Shown here: positions 1 through 7,970 of the stretch, piece by piece
Layout of the letters: every line of letters starts with the position of its first letter
Position numbering within the stretch: position 1 is the first letter of the stretch
Assembly (NCBI RefSeq): GCF_014490725.1
Contig: NZ_JACOQL010000001.1
Coordinates: forward strand, 1 to 64,000
Length of the DNA stretch: 64,000 nt
Direction of reading: 5' to 3'
From: Paracoccus amoyensis
Lineage (GTDB): Bacteria; Pseudomonadota; Alphaproteobacteria; Rhodobacterales; Rhodobacteraceae
Made by a program: the position numbers and the translations under genes
Notes under the pieces: generated by a model
Seen by the model: the letters and a program-made list of their open reading frames with translations, nothing else
Database searches by the model: none
What the model was told of the DNA's origin: nothing

Positions 1-974
1 GGCTCAGGACCGAGCAGGAGCGCGGCGCGGATCGGCGCAACCGGGCGGTGGGCGATTGCGTCAGCCTCGGCGCCGGCATGCGGGTGACCTTGTCAGGCGA
101 CAAGGTGCCGGGAACGGGTGAGACCTATCTGTGCCTCTCGGCCAGCCATCACTTTGTCAGCGAGGCCTATGGCTCGGGCGGTCCCGGCAGCGACGGCTAC
201 AGCTTCACCGGCAGCTACACCCTGATGCCCGACACCGCGCCGATGGCCCCGCCACGCCGCACGCCCGCGGCGGTGGTGCAGGGCCCGCAGACCGCCGAGG
301 TCGTCGGCGAGGGCGAGATCGACTGCGACGAATATGGTCGCATCCTGGTGCGGTTCCACTGGGATCTGGCGAACGCCTATTCGATGCGCTGCCGGGTCAG
401 CCAGAACTGGGCCGGCGCCGGCTGGGGCGGCATGGTCATCCCAAGGATCGGGATGGAGGTGCTGGTCGAGTTCCTTGAAGGCGATCCCGACAAGCCGGTC
501 GTGGTGGGCAATGTGTTCAACGGCAAGAACGATGCGCCATACCCGCTGCCCGCGCATAAGACCAAGGCGGTGTGGCGGTCGAACACGCATAAAGGACAAG
601 GCTTCAACGAGATCGCGTTCGAGGATGAGCAAGGGCAGGAGAACATTGCCATCCACGCCCAGAAGGACCAGACACTGAAGGTCCTCAACAACCGCATGAA
701 GCGGGTGGACAACGATCAGATCGAAAGCGTGGGTAGCAACAAGTCGATCGAGATCGGCAGCAACCATCAGGAACGCATCGGCGGCTCGATGAACCTGACG
801 GTTGGCGGCGGCAAGCTGGGCCTGTTTGCCGCGCTTGCCGGGATCGCGGGGCAGGCCACGAAGGACGCGCTGAATGTGCCCGTTGCTGAGGCTGCCCTGA
901 CCGACATTTTATCGAGAGCCGGGACAGTGTCTGGGTCTGTGGGCGTGAGAGCGATATTGCCTTGGGTGTCGTGA
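1..974 (+). CDS. vgrG: Type VI secretion tip protein VgrG, 3' part (5' end outside window, C-terminus altered)
   Basis: The reading frame is open from base 3, so the gene begins upstream of the window. VgrG trimers form the puncturing spike of the type VI secretion system and carry effectors. The visible part has the gp27-like end, the gp5 OB-fold (GRILVRFHWD, then VIPRIGMEVLVEFLEGDPD, GNVFNGKNDAP) and the start of the beta-helix with short repeats (ENIAIHAQKDQ, VDNDQIESVGSNKSIEIGSN). After residues LTVGGGKLGLFAALAGIAG the match to the family fades. From about base 900 the DNA belongs, in another frame, to a D-threonine-aldolase-like gene, so the last 20 or so residues are an out-of-frame read-through of foreign sequence. 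The protein may therefore be truncated at its effector-binding end. The family call is firm; the loss of function is inferred. Confidence 0.9.
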   Translation, partial: LRTEQERGADRRNRAVGDCVSLGAGMRVTLSGDKVPGTGETYLCLSASHHFVSEAYGSGGPGSDGYSFTGSYTLMPDTAPMAPPRRTPAAVVQGPQTAEVVGEGEIDCDEYGRILVRFHWDLANAYSMRCRVSQNWAGAGWGGMVIPRIGMEVLVEFLEGDPDKPVVVGNVFNGKNDAPYPLPAHKTKAVWRSNTHKGQGFNEIAFEDEQGQENIAIHAQKDQTLKVLNNRMKRVDNDQIESVGSNKSIEIGSNHQERIGGSMNLTVGGGKLGLFAALAGIAGQATKDALNVPVAEAALTDILSRAGTVSGSVGVRAILPWVS

Positions 975-1315
975 CTACAATTGTTAGCTGAAATGCTGGA
1001 GCCTACATCGTTGACGCCGGTTCAAAGGCGCTAAGCTCCGATCTCGGGCCGCACGGCAGTTCGGGTCTCGCAGGATATGGGACCGCAATCGCAATTGATC
1101 GGGACGACACTGGCGCGCGTCTCAGCGTGTTGAAGCTTTCAGAAGAGCATGGATTTGTTTCACGGAACGGCGGGCCTGATCTTCGGATTGGCGAGCGATT
1201 TCTTGTGCTACCCAACCATTCCTGCTCAGTTGTCAATCTACATGACACTCTTGTCGTGCAGGACGACGATACTTTTGAAACATGGAATGTCGAGGCGAGA
1301 GGAACGTCGAAATGA
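905..1315 (+). pseudogene. C-terminal remnant of a D-threonine aldolase / D-serine dehydratase-like PLP enzyme
   Basis: In frame 2 the translation gives DIALGVVTTIVS, a TGA stop at 989-991, then AYIVDAGSKALSSDLGPHG, KLSEEHGFV and VLPNHSCSVVNLHDT. These are the hallmark C-terminal motifs of the fold-type III 'alanine racemase N-terminal plus D-serine dehydratase-like' family, including the metal-binding HxC-like PNHSCS segment. Only about 130 of the usual 370-420 residues remain. The PLP-binding barrel is missing and the frame is broken by the in-frame stop, where the family normally has Arg. The end overlaps the arginase start as ATGA (1312-1315), so the two were once a translationally coupled pair. 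The left boundary lies inside the vgrG reading frame. Confidence 0.8.
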
Positions 1316-2208
1316 CACAACGACCTATCGTCCTTATAGAGGCGCCCTCAAATCTGGGCTTGATGCCGCCGGAGCCCGGATGCGAACCCGGTACGCTACA
1401 CAGTCCAGCGGTGTTACGCGATCTCGGACTGCATGCGCGGTTGGACGTTGCGGAGGTTATCAGCGTCCAGCCGCAGCCGTACTCAGCTGATGATGGGCGC
1501 TCGATCAACATCCGCAACATCGCGGCAATTGCCGAGCACGCTGTCCGACTTGCAGACGCGGTCGAGAGCGTCGTAAAATCTGACCGTTTTCCGTTGGTTA
1601 TTGGCGGCGATTGCAGTCTGCTGATCGGTTCAATGTTGGGCCTGCGGCGGCTAGGTGATCCCGCACTCCTTTTCGTTGACGGGCACACCGATTTCTATCT
1701 CCCCGAACAATCCGGGACAGGCGGCGCGGCTGGCATGGATCTCGCGTTGGCAACCGGGTGGGGGCCAAGTGCGTTGACGAATATCGAGAGCCGTCGACCG
1801 TATGTCGTGACGACCAACGTGGCAGTTCTTGGCAATCGCGACTTCAACCGTCGCCGAGAAGCTCCCATTCCGGCAATCGAGAATGCGGGCTTCTACTATC
1901 GATCGCTCCCCGCGATGCGCGAGGAAGGGATAGAAGCAGCCACGGAATTAGCTTTGGCTGCAATCACAGCCCACGGTCATAACCACTGGCTACATCTAGA
2001 TGTTGACGCGATCGACTCTGCTATCATGCCAGCGGTGGATTCGCCCCAGGCCGACGGATTCTCCTGGGAAGAGATAGAAAGATTGTTGAAAGCAGCCCGG
2101 CCCTACGACGCGGCGGGTATGCAGGTGACAGTCTACGACCCCCGGCGTGATCCGGGATATACCGCAGGCAGGGGCCTCGTAAATCTGCTCGCTGCGGTCT
2201 TGAGTTAG
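1312..2208 (+). CDS. Arginase/agmatinase/formiminoglutamase (ureohydrolase) family protein
   Basis: The 298-residue protein starts at ATG 1312, which overlaps the stop of the preceding remnant as ATGA; an upstream in-frame ATG at 1282 lies inside that remnant and is less likely. Ureohydrolases hydrolyse guanidino compounds with a binuclear Mn centre. The metal motifs are visible: GGDCS at 98-102, DGHTD at 123-127 (D123, H125, D127) and DVDAID at 230-235. The first motif is normally GGDHS, and here Cys101 replaces the His ligand; this variant is known in the superfamily but makes the substrate uncertain. The pairing with a D-amino-acid PLP enzyme suggests catabolism of an unusual amino acid. 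The two genes seem to have arrived together and now sit between vgrG and its effector gene. Confidence 0.85.
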   Translation: MTQRPIVLIEAPSNLGLMPPEPGCEPGTLHSPAVLRDLGLHARLDVAEVISVQPQPYSADDGRSINIRNIAAIAEHAVRLADAVESVVKSDRFPLVIGGDCSLLIGSMLGLRRLGDPALLFVDGHTDFYLPEQSGTGGAAGMDLALATGWGPSALTNIESRRPYVVTTNVAVLGNRDFNRRREAPIPAIENAGFYYRSLPAMREEGIEAATELALAAITAHGHNHWLHLDVDAIDSAIMPAVDSPQADGFSWEEIERLLKAARPYDAAGMQVTVYDPRRDPGYTAGRGLVNLLAAVLS

Positions 2209-2371
2209 ATCAAGCGATCAACGCGAGCCGGTCCCACCGAGCACCAAGGCACACGGTTCGAGCGGTGCGAAACGTCATTTCGACCGCCTATGACGTCTAC
2301 GATATCGGCAGTGCAGGGATACGCGCAGCTATGCAGCGCCCATCGACGACGATCCACTCCCCGGGTCGCTG

Positions 2372-3313
2372 GTGGCGCAGGAGATGCCTTTCGAACCCTA
2401 TCAGGTCGCGCAGGCCGCGACAGGAACGATGACGGATGCAGGCGGCGGCCTGTTCAGCGGCGGAAGCAAAGCTGGCAGTGCGGCCCCACCGACGCAGGTG
2501 AAACCACAGACAGGCCTGGGGCGTCGGGGTGGCTTCGGAAAATCCCTCATTATCGAGCTGGTGGATGCGATTACCGGGGGTCGTGCGACGCAACGGCGGA
2601 TCGAAGGCATCCTGAGCGAGTTGGATTATTATGCCGGAACCCCGGGGAAAGGACTGAGCGCACCGCAGATGGAGATTCTGGGCAACGCAGCCGCCCAGGT
2701 CCGTTCGACAGCTCTTCCAGCCGGTGATTACGACCTCGCCGATGGGATCAGAAAGCAAGCGTGGGAGGATATCCAGGATCAGGCAACGGCGCCCGCGGGG
2801 GCCGGTGCGGGCGCAGGCGTCCGGGTCTCAGCGGTCGCAAGCGAAAAGCACGAGGTCGAATGCTTCGAGGTGTCAGATAAATATGACCGCGACGAGTATC
2901 GCGATCAGCTGAAAAAGCAGGAAGAAGAACTGAACGACATGTCGCCGGAAGAGTATCTGGAACGGCGTCGAGCTTATAAAGAAGGTGAGACCACTAGAGG
3001 CGGGGCCGCGCAAAGGGAGGCACGGAAGGAGTGGCTGGAAAAAAGAAGAGATGCGCTTCTGGAAACTGAAGGGTATAGCAAGCGTCAAGCGGAACAGCTA
3101 GCGAACGATGAGGCCAAAGGACTTGCCGCGCTTCACGCGCTTGACCTGGTGGCTGGCGGGCTCGATAAAATTTGGAGAATGGGCCACCGAGGTATCAACT
3201 CATCAATCGGCAGCAAGTGGATCAAGAAAGGGAGGCTTGATAAGATGGATGAATATGCCGAACGTATCAAGGGCAAGCAAGAAAAGATGGACGTTGCGCT
3301 GGAGGATTGCTGA
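2372..3313 (+). CDS. Type VI secretion DNase effector, Tde-like (polymorphic toxin type 15, Ntox15)
   Basis: The 313-residue protein starts with GTG at 2372; another in-frame start is ATG 2384. The C-terminal 150 residues are rich in charged helices and carry LHALDLVAGG with H255 and D258. This matches the HxxD signature of Ntox15 toxins such as Agrobacterium Tde, which degrade DNA in competitor cells after T6SS delivery. The N-terminal 60 residues are Gly/Ala-rich and resemble a delivery region. The stop overlaps the immunity gene start as TGATG (3311-3315), the usual toxin/immunity arrangement. Upstream, frame 3 (2211-2337) and then frame 2 (from about 2342) read as plausible protein (AYDVYDIGSAG, then APIDDDPLPGSLVAQEM), so the N-terminus may once have been longer and frameshifted. 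The toxin-family call is good; activity is inferred. Confidence 0.8.
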   Translation: MAQEMPFEPYQVAQAATGTMTDAGGGLFSGGSKAGSAAPPTQVKPQTGLGRRGGFGKSLIIELVDAITGGRATQRRIEGILSELDYYAGTPGKGLSAPQMEILGNAAAQVRSTALPAGDYDLADGIRKQAWEDIQDQATAPAGAGAGAGVRVSAVASEKHEVECFEVSDKYDRDEYRDQLKKQEEELNDMSPEEYLERRRAYKEGETTRGGAAQREARKEWLEKRRDALLETEGYSKRQAEQLANDEAKGLAALHALDLVAGGLDKIWRMGHRGINSSIGSKWIKKGRLDKMDEYAERIKGKQEKMDVALEDC

Positions 3314-3996
3314 TGTCGAAAATCAGCGAAGACTATGAATATTATGTAGAAAAATCTCATCCAGTGGTATTCCCTGGGGACTTGGTTGACTGGGAGAAGT
3401 ATGGAAAGGAATATCTAATACCCCCTGATGCGGTTTCCTTCCTTATGCAGTATCAATGTTTTTCGGCATATGACGGAAGATTGTTGGTTGGAGATCCTGG
3501 GGTGTTTTCAGGAATCTTGCCTTTAATTTTTCAGGGGGACCCGGATTTTCATCACCGTGATACAATTGTTGTCGGGCACTCCGCTTTTGGAAGGTTGTAT
3601 TGCTGGAGCTCCAGATACGGTGGGATTGATATTAACCTGATCAATGCAACTATGGCATGCAATGGATTTATTAGGCCGGAATCATTTATGAAACGGCCGG
3701 AGATAAATTTTTCCTCTCTGATAGATAGCATGGATCCTGATGTTTTTGATGAAGAGGATGAATACGGAGTATTGCTCTTCAAACGTGCAAAAAGGAAACT
3801 TGGCCCTCTTGGCTACCGTGAATGCTACGGCTTTCGTTTAGCCTTACCTATGGGCGGGTATCGAACGTTGGATAAACTGGAAAAGCTGCCTGCTCCTGAG
3901 CATTATTCTTTTCTGGCCCAGTTGCAGCCATTCACGTTGATCGACTGGGGGACGACGAGCAATTTTGGATTGCGTGAAATCAGACAGGTTGGCTGA
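3313..3996 (+). CDS. Immunity protein, GAD-like/DUF1851 type (Tdi-like), first copy
   Basis: The 227-residue protein starts at ATG 3313, overlapping the toxin stop by one base. The layout is that of Tdi immunity proteins, an N-terminal GAD-like half followed by a DUF1851 half. Shared marks with the second copy at 4142 are a short helical start, a GDPG...ILPLIF / CDPG...VIEEIF segment, DPDFHHRDTIVVGHSAFG, a central Gly-rich strand, a LGPLGYRECYGF / LGPLEPYQIYGF motif and a C-terminal G-F-G-L segment. It would bind and neutralise the Ntox15 domain in the cytoplasm. The gene is clearly AT-richer than its neighbours (runs such as tgaatattatgtagaaaaatc), a sign of recent acquisition. Confidence 0.78.
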   Translation: MSKISEDYEYYVEKSHPVVFPGDLVDWEKYGKEYLIPPDAVSFLMQYQCFSAYDGRLLVGDPGVFSGILPLIFQGDPDFHHRDTIVVGHSAFGRLYCWSSRYGGIDINLINATMACNGFIRPESFMKRPEINFSSLIDSMDPDVFDEEDEYGVLLFKRAKRKLGPLGYRECYGFRLALPMGGYRTLDKLEKLPAPEHYSFLAQLQPFTLIDWGTTSNFGLREIRQVG

Positions 3997-4141
3997 GCCA
4001 GCCGCTATTGCGTTTGCTGTGCGGGATTGTGCCCATTTCGACGCCGGACAGGCGCGCTCCTGTCATGCCATGATCGACCCGTACCGCCTCCCTGCCACTT
4101 TTTGATTTTTCGTCGATCCGGGACGATGAAGGAGATGCAAT

Positions 4142-4849
4142 ATGTCGGCATATACAGATGAAGATTGGTATAGTGATCTGGTCAAGGAATATGCGCCGCC
4201 AGCCTTTCAGACTTTTCCGACTGAAGAGCAGATTGCGTATTGGCGCGGGCGTGTGCCGGAAATGTTGATGCGATGGTGGATTGAAGAGGGTTGGGGATCG
4301 CTGAACAGTGGGAAATATTGGGTCTGCGATCCCGGCCAGCTGAGACCTGTTATTGAGGAGATCTTTGCAGATGATCCAGACTATCATCCGGATGATCTGA
4401 TTCCGTTTGGGTATAACGCCCTTGGTGTCATTAATGTGGCCATGGGGCAAGGTAGATCGATGAAGATCGATCTTGGTTTTGGTATTGTGACTTGGCGGGG
4501 ACCTCAGGCTGAGTATCCTCAATCGGAATTCGTCGGAGTATATTATTCCGGGATCGCAACCGGCGCGCATCGCCTGGAAGCAAAAGACGAGAATGGCGTC
4601 GAGATTTTTCCTTGGGCGCTGGAGCATCTTGGCCCGTTGGAACCATATCAAATCTACGGCTTTGTGCCAGCCTATTCCGTGACAGGAAACTATCCGGTCA
4701 AGAACCTGCAGAAGCTGTCGGTTGTCGAGCGTCTTGTCACCCTCGCGGCGCTCTCGCGGCCGACGCTGTATGATTACGTCAGGCCCGAAGGCGCACAAGG
4801 TGGTTTCGGAACGCTTGTCCCGCTCCGGAAGGTTGGTCCACAGCCCTAA
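4142..4849 (+). CDS. Immunity protein, GAD-like/DUF1851 type (Tdi-like), second copy
   Basis: The 235-residue protein is preceded by a strong ribosome binding site (AAGGAGATGCAAT then ATG 4142). It is a diverged paralogue of the protein at 3313: the same N-terminal GAD-like part (VCDPGQLRPVIEEIFADDPDYHPDDLIPFGYNALG), the LGPLEPYQIYGFVPAY motif and a C-terminal DUF1851-like end with GGFGTLVPL. It lies 145 bases downstream of the first copy and has its own RBS. Arrays of immunity paralogues next to one toxin usually protect against related toxins of rival strains, so this copy may be an orphan immunity gene. No toxin follows it; the next recognisable sequence is a decayed integrase. Confidence 0.78.
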   Translation: MSAYTDEDWYSDLVKEYAPPAFQTFPTEEQIAYWRGRVPEMLMRWWIEEGWGSLNSGKYWVCDPGQLRPVIEEIFADDPDYHPDDLIPFGYNALGVINVAMGQGRSMKIDLGFGIVTWRGPQAEYPQSEFVGVYYSGIATGAHRLEAKDENGVEIFPWALEHLGPLEPYQIYGFVPAYSVTGNYPVKNLQKLSVVERLVTLAALSRPTLYDYVRPEGAQGGFGTLVPLRKVGPQP

Positions 4850-5320
4850 TTCCGGCAAGCCATCAATCCACTTCATCGGGCGGAAGACTATGAGCATGAG
4901 CTCGAACCCGAGGCATGTTCCCGGGGAGGAGTCGGGCATCGGTTCGACGACCTCGCGCCGCTCGATCTGACCGATGGGGCGGTCGGCAAGGCTGGGAAAG
5001 GCTTGGGTCGTGATCGTCGTCCTGTTCCGGGCAAAGTGCTTGCCGTTTTTCAGGGCGCAGCGTTTGCGGGTGAACCCGATTCCGGCCACCTCCCGAAACG
5101 GGGTTTCGGAACGGGGACGCTCAGCCGATTGCGCCTGTCGCGGGCTGACCCCGGGAAAATCGCCGAGATTGATCCAGACGCGCTTGCGCCGTCCTGCGGT
5201 GACCGAAATCTGCACCTGAAAGGCCTTCTTGCCAGACGGGTAGAGCCTTGGATAAAGGCCATTGCCATCGCTGAGACGCTCCTTCGTGACGCCGAATTTC
5301 GCGGCCTCGATTGTTTGACG
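4850..5320 (-). pseudogene. Decayed tyrosine-type integrase (P4-like, N-terminal arm-binding and core-binding parts only)
   Basis: The minus-strand reading gives RQTIEAAKFGVTKERLSDG, NGLYPRLYPSGKKAFQV and RVWINLGDFPGVSPRQA. This is the DUF4102 arm-DNA-binding domain found at the start of P4-type integrases. Further on come a degenerate PSLADRPIGQIERREVVE and FELMLIVFRPM, matching the core-binding domain. No catalytic domain (R...HxxR...Y) follows; the sequence ends at the 3' end of the immunity gene. The surrounding frame stays open from 5731 to 3980, but only this part looks like protein. It is probably the scar of the island that carried the toxin/immunity genes. Confidence 0.65.
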
Positions 5321-6012
5321 GTGAGGGTCAGGTTCTTCTCCTTCCGGTGCTACCCGGACAGAGAAAGGGTATGCAACGGCGCTGCGCTTGCCTGAATCCG
5401 CATGCGGCCTAATGAGGGCGTGTGACAGAAATAGTTTATGTTTTACAGGTCGGTAAATGGCATTCTTGAGGTTCCTTGAGGCGCGTAGATGGTTGCACAT
5501 GGATTTTTCACTGTCCGCCACATTCAGACACCGAATCCGTCCAGGGGCCCCCGATTGGAGCCTTTTTTCTTTTTGCTTCAAAGGGCGTTGGCAGGGCCAT
5601 CCGCTTTTCGGAGACTGGGCGCCTGACGCGGAATGGGTCTCTGAATGGCCTGTGTCCCTCCTCGAGTGCCCCTCGACGGACACGGGACGGCGCGAAACAT
5701 CCTCGTATTTCCAATGGATTACCGCGTTCATGGGGTCTTCCCGTTCGCGAGATAAGCTGGTAACGGAGCGGGGATGCCACGCGCGCGACAGGGTGCATGG
5801 GATGGTTTTCGGGCGGAAGCGAAGCGTCTGATAGCCGGGGCTGTTTCAAGCCGGACTGGGTGTGGGGCAAAAGGCCGCGAAGCTCATCAATTGGTGGCAC
5901 TGCCAACAAAGACGTCGATTTGCCCCTGCGATATTTGCAGCAGGTTTAACTACCGGGCGTGCGTTTCCAACCTGAACTCTTTTGTTTCTTTGTGGATGAG
6001 CAGCAGTGCTAA
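5321..6012. other. Gene-poor stretch between integrase remnant and SARP regulator
   Basis: I find no convincing gene in these 690 bases. Open frames exist on both strands, but none has recognisable motifs or a ribosome binding site. The last 150 bases become AT-rich (ttttgtttctttgtgg) and probably hold the promoter of the regulator gene. Confidence 0.5.
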
Positions 6013-6030
6013 CTAACGGATAAATAACGG
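6013..6030 (+). promoter_or_regulatory. Direct heptamer repeat with 11-bp period upstream of SARP-like gene (candidate regulator binding site)
   Basis: CTAACGG at 6013-6019 and ATAACGG at 6024-6030 are direct repeats starting 11 bases apart with a 4-base spacer. SARP-family activators are known to bind such heptamer direct repeats with an 11-bp period. The same arrangement stands before the truncated paralogue at 62057-62074. The position, about 50 bases before the regulator start, suggests autoregulation (inference). Confidence 0.55.
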
Positions 6031-6040
6031 TAGAAATCCG

Positions 6041-6082
6041 ATGCTGATTCTGCGTTTGGAAGGGCAGGGGCATCTAAGTTGA
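6041..6082 (+). CDS. Possible 13-codon leader peptide overlapping the SARP start (TGATG)
   Basis: The short frame MLILRLEGQGHLS ends in TGA at 6080-6082, sharing one base with ATG 6082 of the regulator. The truncated paralogue has the matching frame MIRHLEERGHPD ending in the same TGATG junction (62043 to 62005, minus strand). The shared pattern is R-L-E-x-x-G-H. No clear ribosome binding site precedes it, so the conservation could instead reflect the regulator's own RBS region. Treat this as a candidate for translational coupling only. Confidence 0.35.
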   Translation: MLILRLEGQGHLS

Positions 6083-7965
6083 TGGACCATTCTATCAAAA
6101 TCAAGTATGATTGTGACAGTGCCCTGCTTTGTGCTACGCCGGTTAGAACGTTCGAAGAACCGGTATCGATATTAGGCAGGGAGCCAGTTTTTTTCCCCGT
6201 CGCCCTTCCAAACGCACCCGCAAATACCGAAGTGACAGAAGTACCCGGTAACAATGGACCCGTTGCCCAGCTTTTTCTGCTGGGACCGTTTGGACTCCGG
6301 CGTGGTCAGTCTGAAAATTGCGCACCACGGATCAAGAAGGCACAGGCATTATTGGCCCTGTTGGCCCTTGCCCCCCGCAGAGAGCGGACGCGGGTCTGGC
6401 TAAGAGACAAGCTGTGGAGCCAGAGCGACGAAGAAAAATCGTCAACCAGTTTGCGTCAGTTGATATTCGAGCTGCGCAAGGATCTTGGTGGATTGTCTGA
6501 CGGTATCTTGCGGGTCGACCGAAACTCTATCGCCCTTCGCGATAATGCCCTTTGGATTGACTATTGGGTTGTTCAGGATGATCCGGCGCAGCTTTCTGTT
6601 CTGGGGATCGAGCCTGAAACGGAACTGTTGGAAGGCATCGATATTCGTGACGAGGAGTTCGAGGAGTGGTTGCTGTTTGAACGTCAGCTTTGGCAAGATA
6701 AAGCGGCCGCATTGTTCGAACAGCAGAAGAACACGCCCAAACCCAATCCCGGGTCCAGATCGGTTCAAGTGCTGGTCGCGCCATATAATCCTGAACCCCG
6801 ATCCTCATTGGGAATTCTTCCCAATATTCAGCAAGGATGCGATGCGTCAACGATGCATCTGGCGGATCGGTTGCTGGAGGGCATAGCCCAGAATTTAAGC
6901 GAACTTCAGCCCGTCGATATCTACGATCTGCGGGATGCCGAAACGCCTTCGGACAGGTTTCTGGGCGCATATGAGACCGAGTATTACATTCGCGTTCGCA
7001 CGTTGCAGGTCCATAAAAGCCTGACGCTGACCTTCTTTTTGTATAGCGCGGCACATATGGCGCTTGAATGGAGCCAATCGATTCAGGTGTCGGTGGATGA
7101 GCTGTATGATCCTGACGCCAACGTCATCTCGGGCTTTGTCAGCCAGAATGTCGACCGTCTGGCAAAGTTCATCTTGCGGTCGCGACAGCGCGATACACGG
7201 CAGACCCCGGGACCGATGTTGGCGGGCTATACGGCGCTGAACATGATGTTCCGGCTGGACCGCAATTCGCTGTCCAATACCGAAGCGATCCTGAATCTTA
7301 TGATCGAGCGATACCCGGACACGCTTTACACCTCATTGCAGGCCTATGCCGCGTCGTTCAAGGTCGGCGAAAACCTTGGCACGCTGGACGCATTTTCAGC
7401 TAATGAAACCAGCAGGCTGGCGCGCAAGGCGTTAAATGACAATCCGTTCAACGCAATCTCGCTGGCCTGTCTGGGTCACACCATGGGTTATGTGTTCCGC
7501 GATCACGAACGCGCCGGTGATTTGCTGGAAAAAGCACTGAACCTTAACCGCAATCAGGCCTTCGTGTGGGACCATTATGCGCTGCACAAGCTGTATATCG
7601 GGGATTATGCAGCCGCGCATAAGGCCGCGAAAAGAGCTGTCTATCTGGGCGGCTTCAGTCCCATCAGCTACAGTTATGACACAACGCTGGCGATGACCTC
7701 GACAATGATCGGTGACAGCCGTCAGGCCATCGTTGCCGCCAGAAATGCGCTTGGCAAGCAGCCCCGTTTCAACGCTGCAAAACGCTATCTTCTGGTGAAT
7801 CTTGGTCTGGAAGGACGCAGGGACGAAGCGCAGGACGTTTATAAATCGCTTTTGCTGACTGATCCGCAATTTGCTGATCATGAGGTGCAGAAAGAGCGGT
7901 TTCGTATCTCTCAAAAAGAAAAAGAAGCCACCCTGATCGAGGCGATCAAGCGATATACGGAGTAG
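6082..7965 (+). CDS. SARP-like transcriptional regulator with BTAD, TolB-N-like and TPR regions
   Basis: The 627-residue protein starts at ATG 6082 (a TTG at 6079 is less likely). About residues 62-160 form an OmpR/SARP-type winged helix: AQLFLLGPFGLRRGQ, KKAQALLALLALAPRRER, LRDKLWSQ, SSTSLRQLIFELRKDLG and ILRVDRNSIAL. A bacterial transcriptional activation domain-like region follows to about 235. Residues 238-380 (VLVAPYNPEP, HLADRLLEGIAQNLSEL) resemble the TolB-N/FlgO-like domain often attached to such regulators. The rest consists of TPR-like helices. No signal peptide or membrane segment is seen, so it should act in the cytoplasm. It heads a tight operon with a PAP2-fold protein (5-base gap) and a subtilase, which are its likely targets together with its own promoter. 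A truncated paralogue lies at 61687-62005. Confidence 0.8.
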   Translation: MDHSIKIKYDCDSALLCATPVRTFEEPVSILGREPVFFPVALPNAPANTEVTEVPGNNGPVAQLFLLGPFGLRRGQSENCAPRIKKAQALLALLALAPRRERTRVWLRDKLWSQSDEEKSSTSLRQLIFELRKDLGGLSDGILRVDRNSIALRDNALWIDYWVVQDDPAQLSVLGIEPETELLEGIDIRDEEFEEWLLFERQLWQDKAAALFEQQKNTPKPNPGSRSVQVLVAPYNPEPRSSLGILPNIQQGCDASTMHLADRLLEGIAQNLSELQPVDIYDLRDAETPSDRFLGAYETEYYIRVRTLQVHKSLTLTFFLYSAAHMALEWSQSIQVSVDELYDPDANVISGFVSQNVDRLAKFILRSRQRDTRQTPGPMLAGYTALNMMFRLDRNSLSNTEAILNLMIERYPDTLYTSLQAYAASFKVGENLGTLDAFSANETSRLARKALNDNPFNAISLACLGHTMGYVFRDHERAGDLLEKALNLNRNQAFVWDHYALHKLYIGDYAAAHKAAKRAVYLGGFSPISYSYDTTLAMTSTMIGDSRQAIVAARNALGKQPRFNAAKRYLLVNLGLEGRRDEAQDVYKSLLLTDPQFADHEVQKERFRISQKEKEATLIEAIKRYTE

Positions 7966-7970
7966 ATTTC

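Noticed and set aside
3980..5731. 583-codon open frame on the minus strand
   Set aside because: It runs antisense through an immunity gene; only the part at 4850-5320 resembles a protein, and that is a broken integrase.
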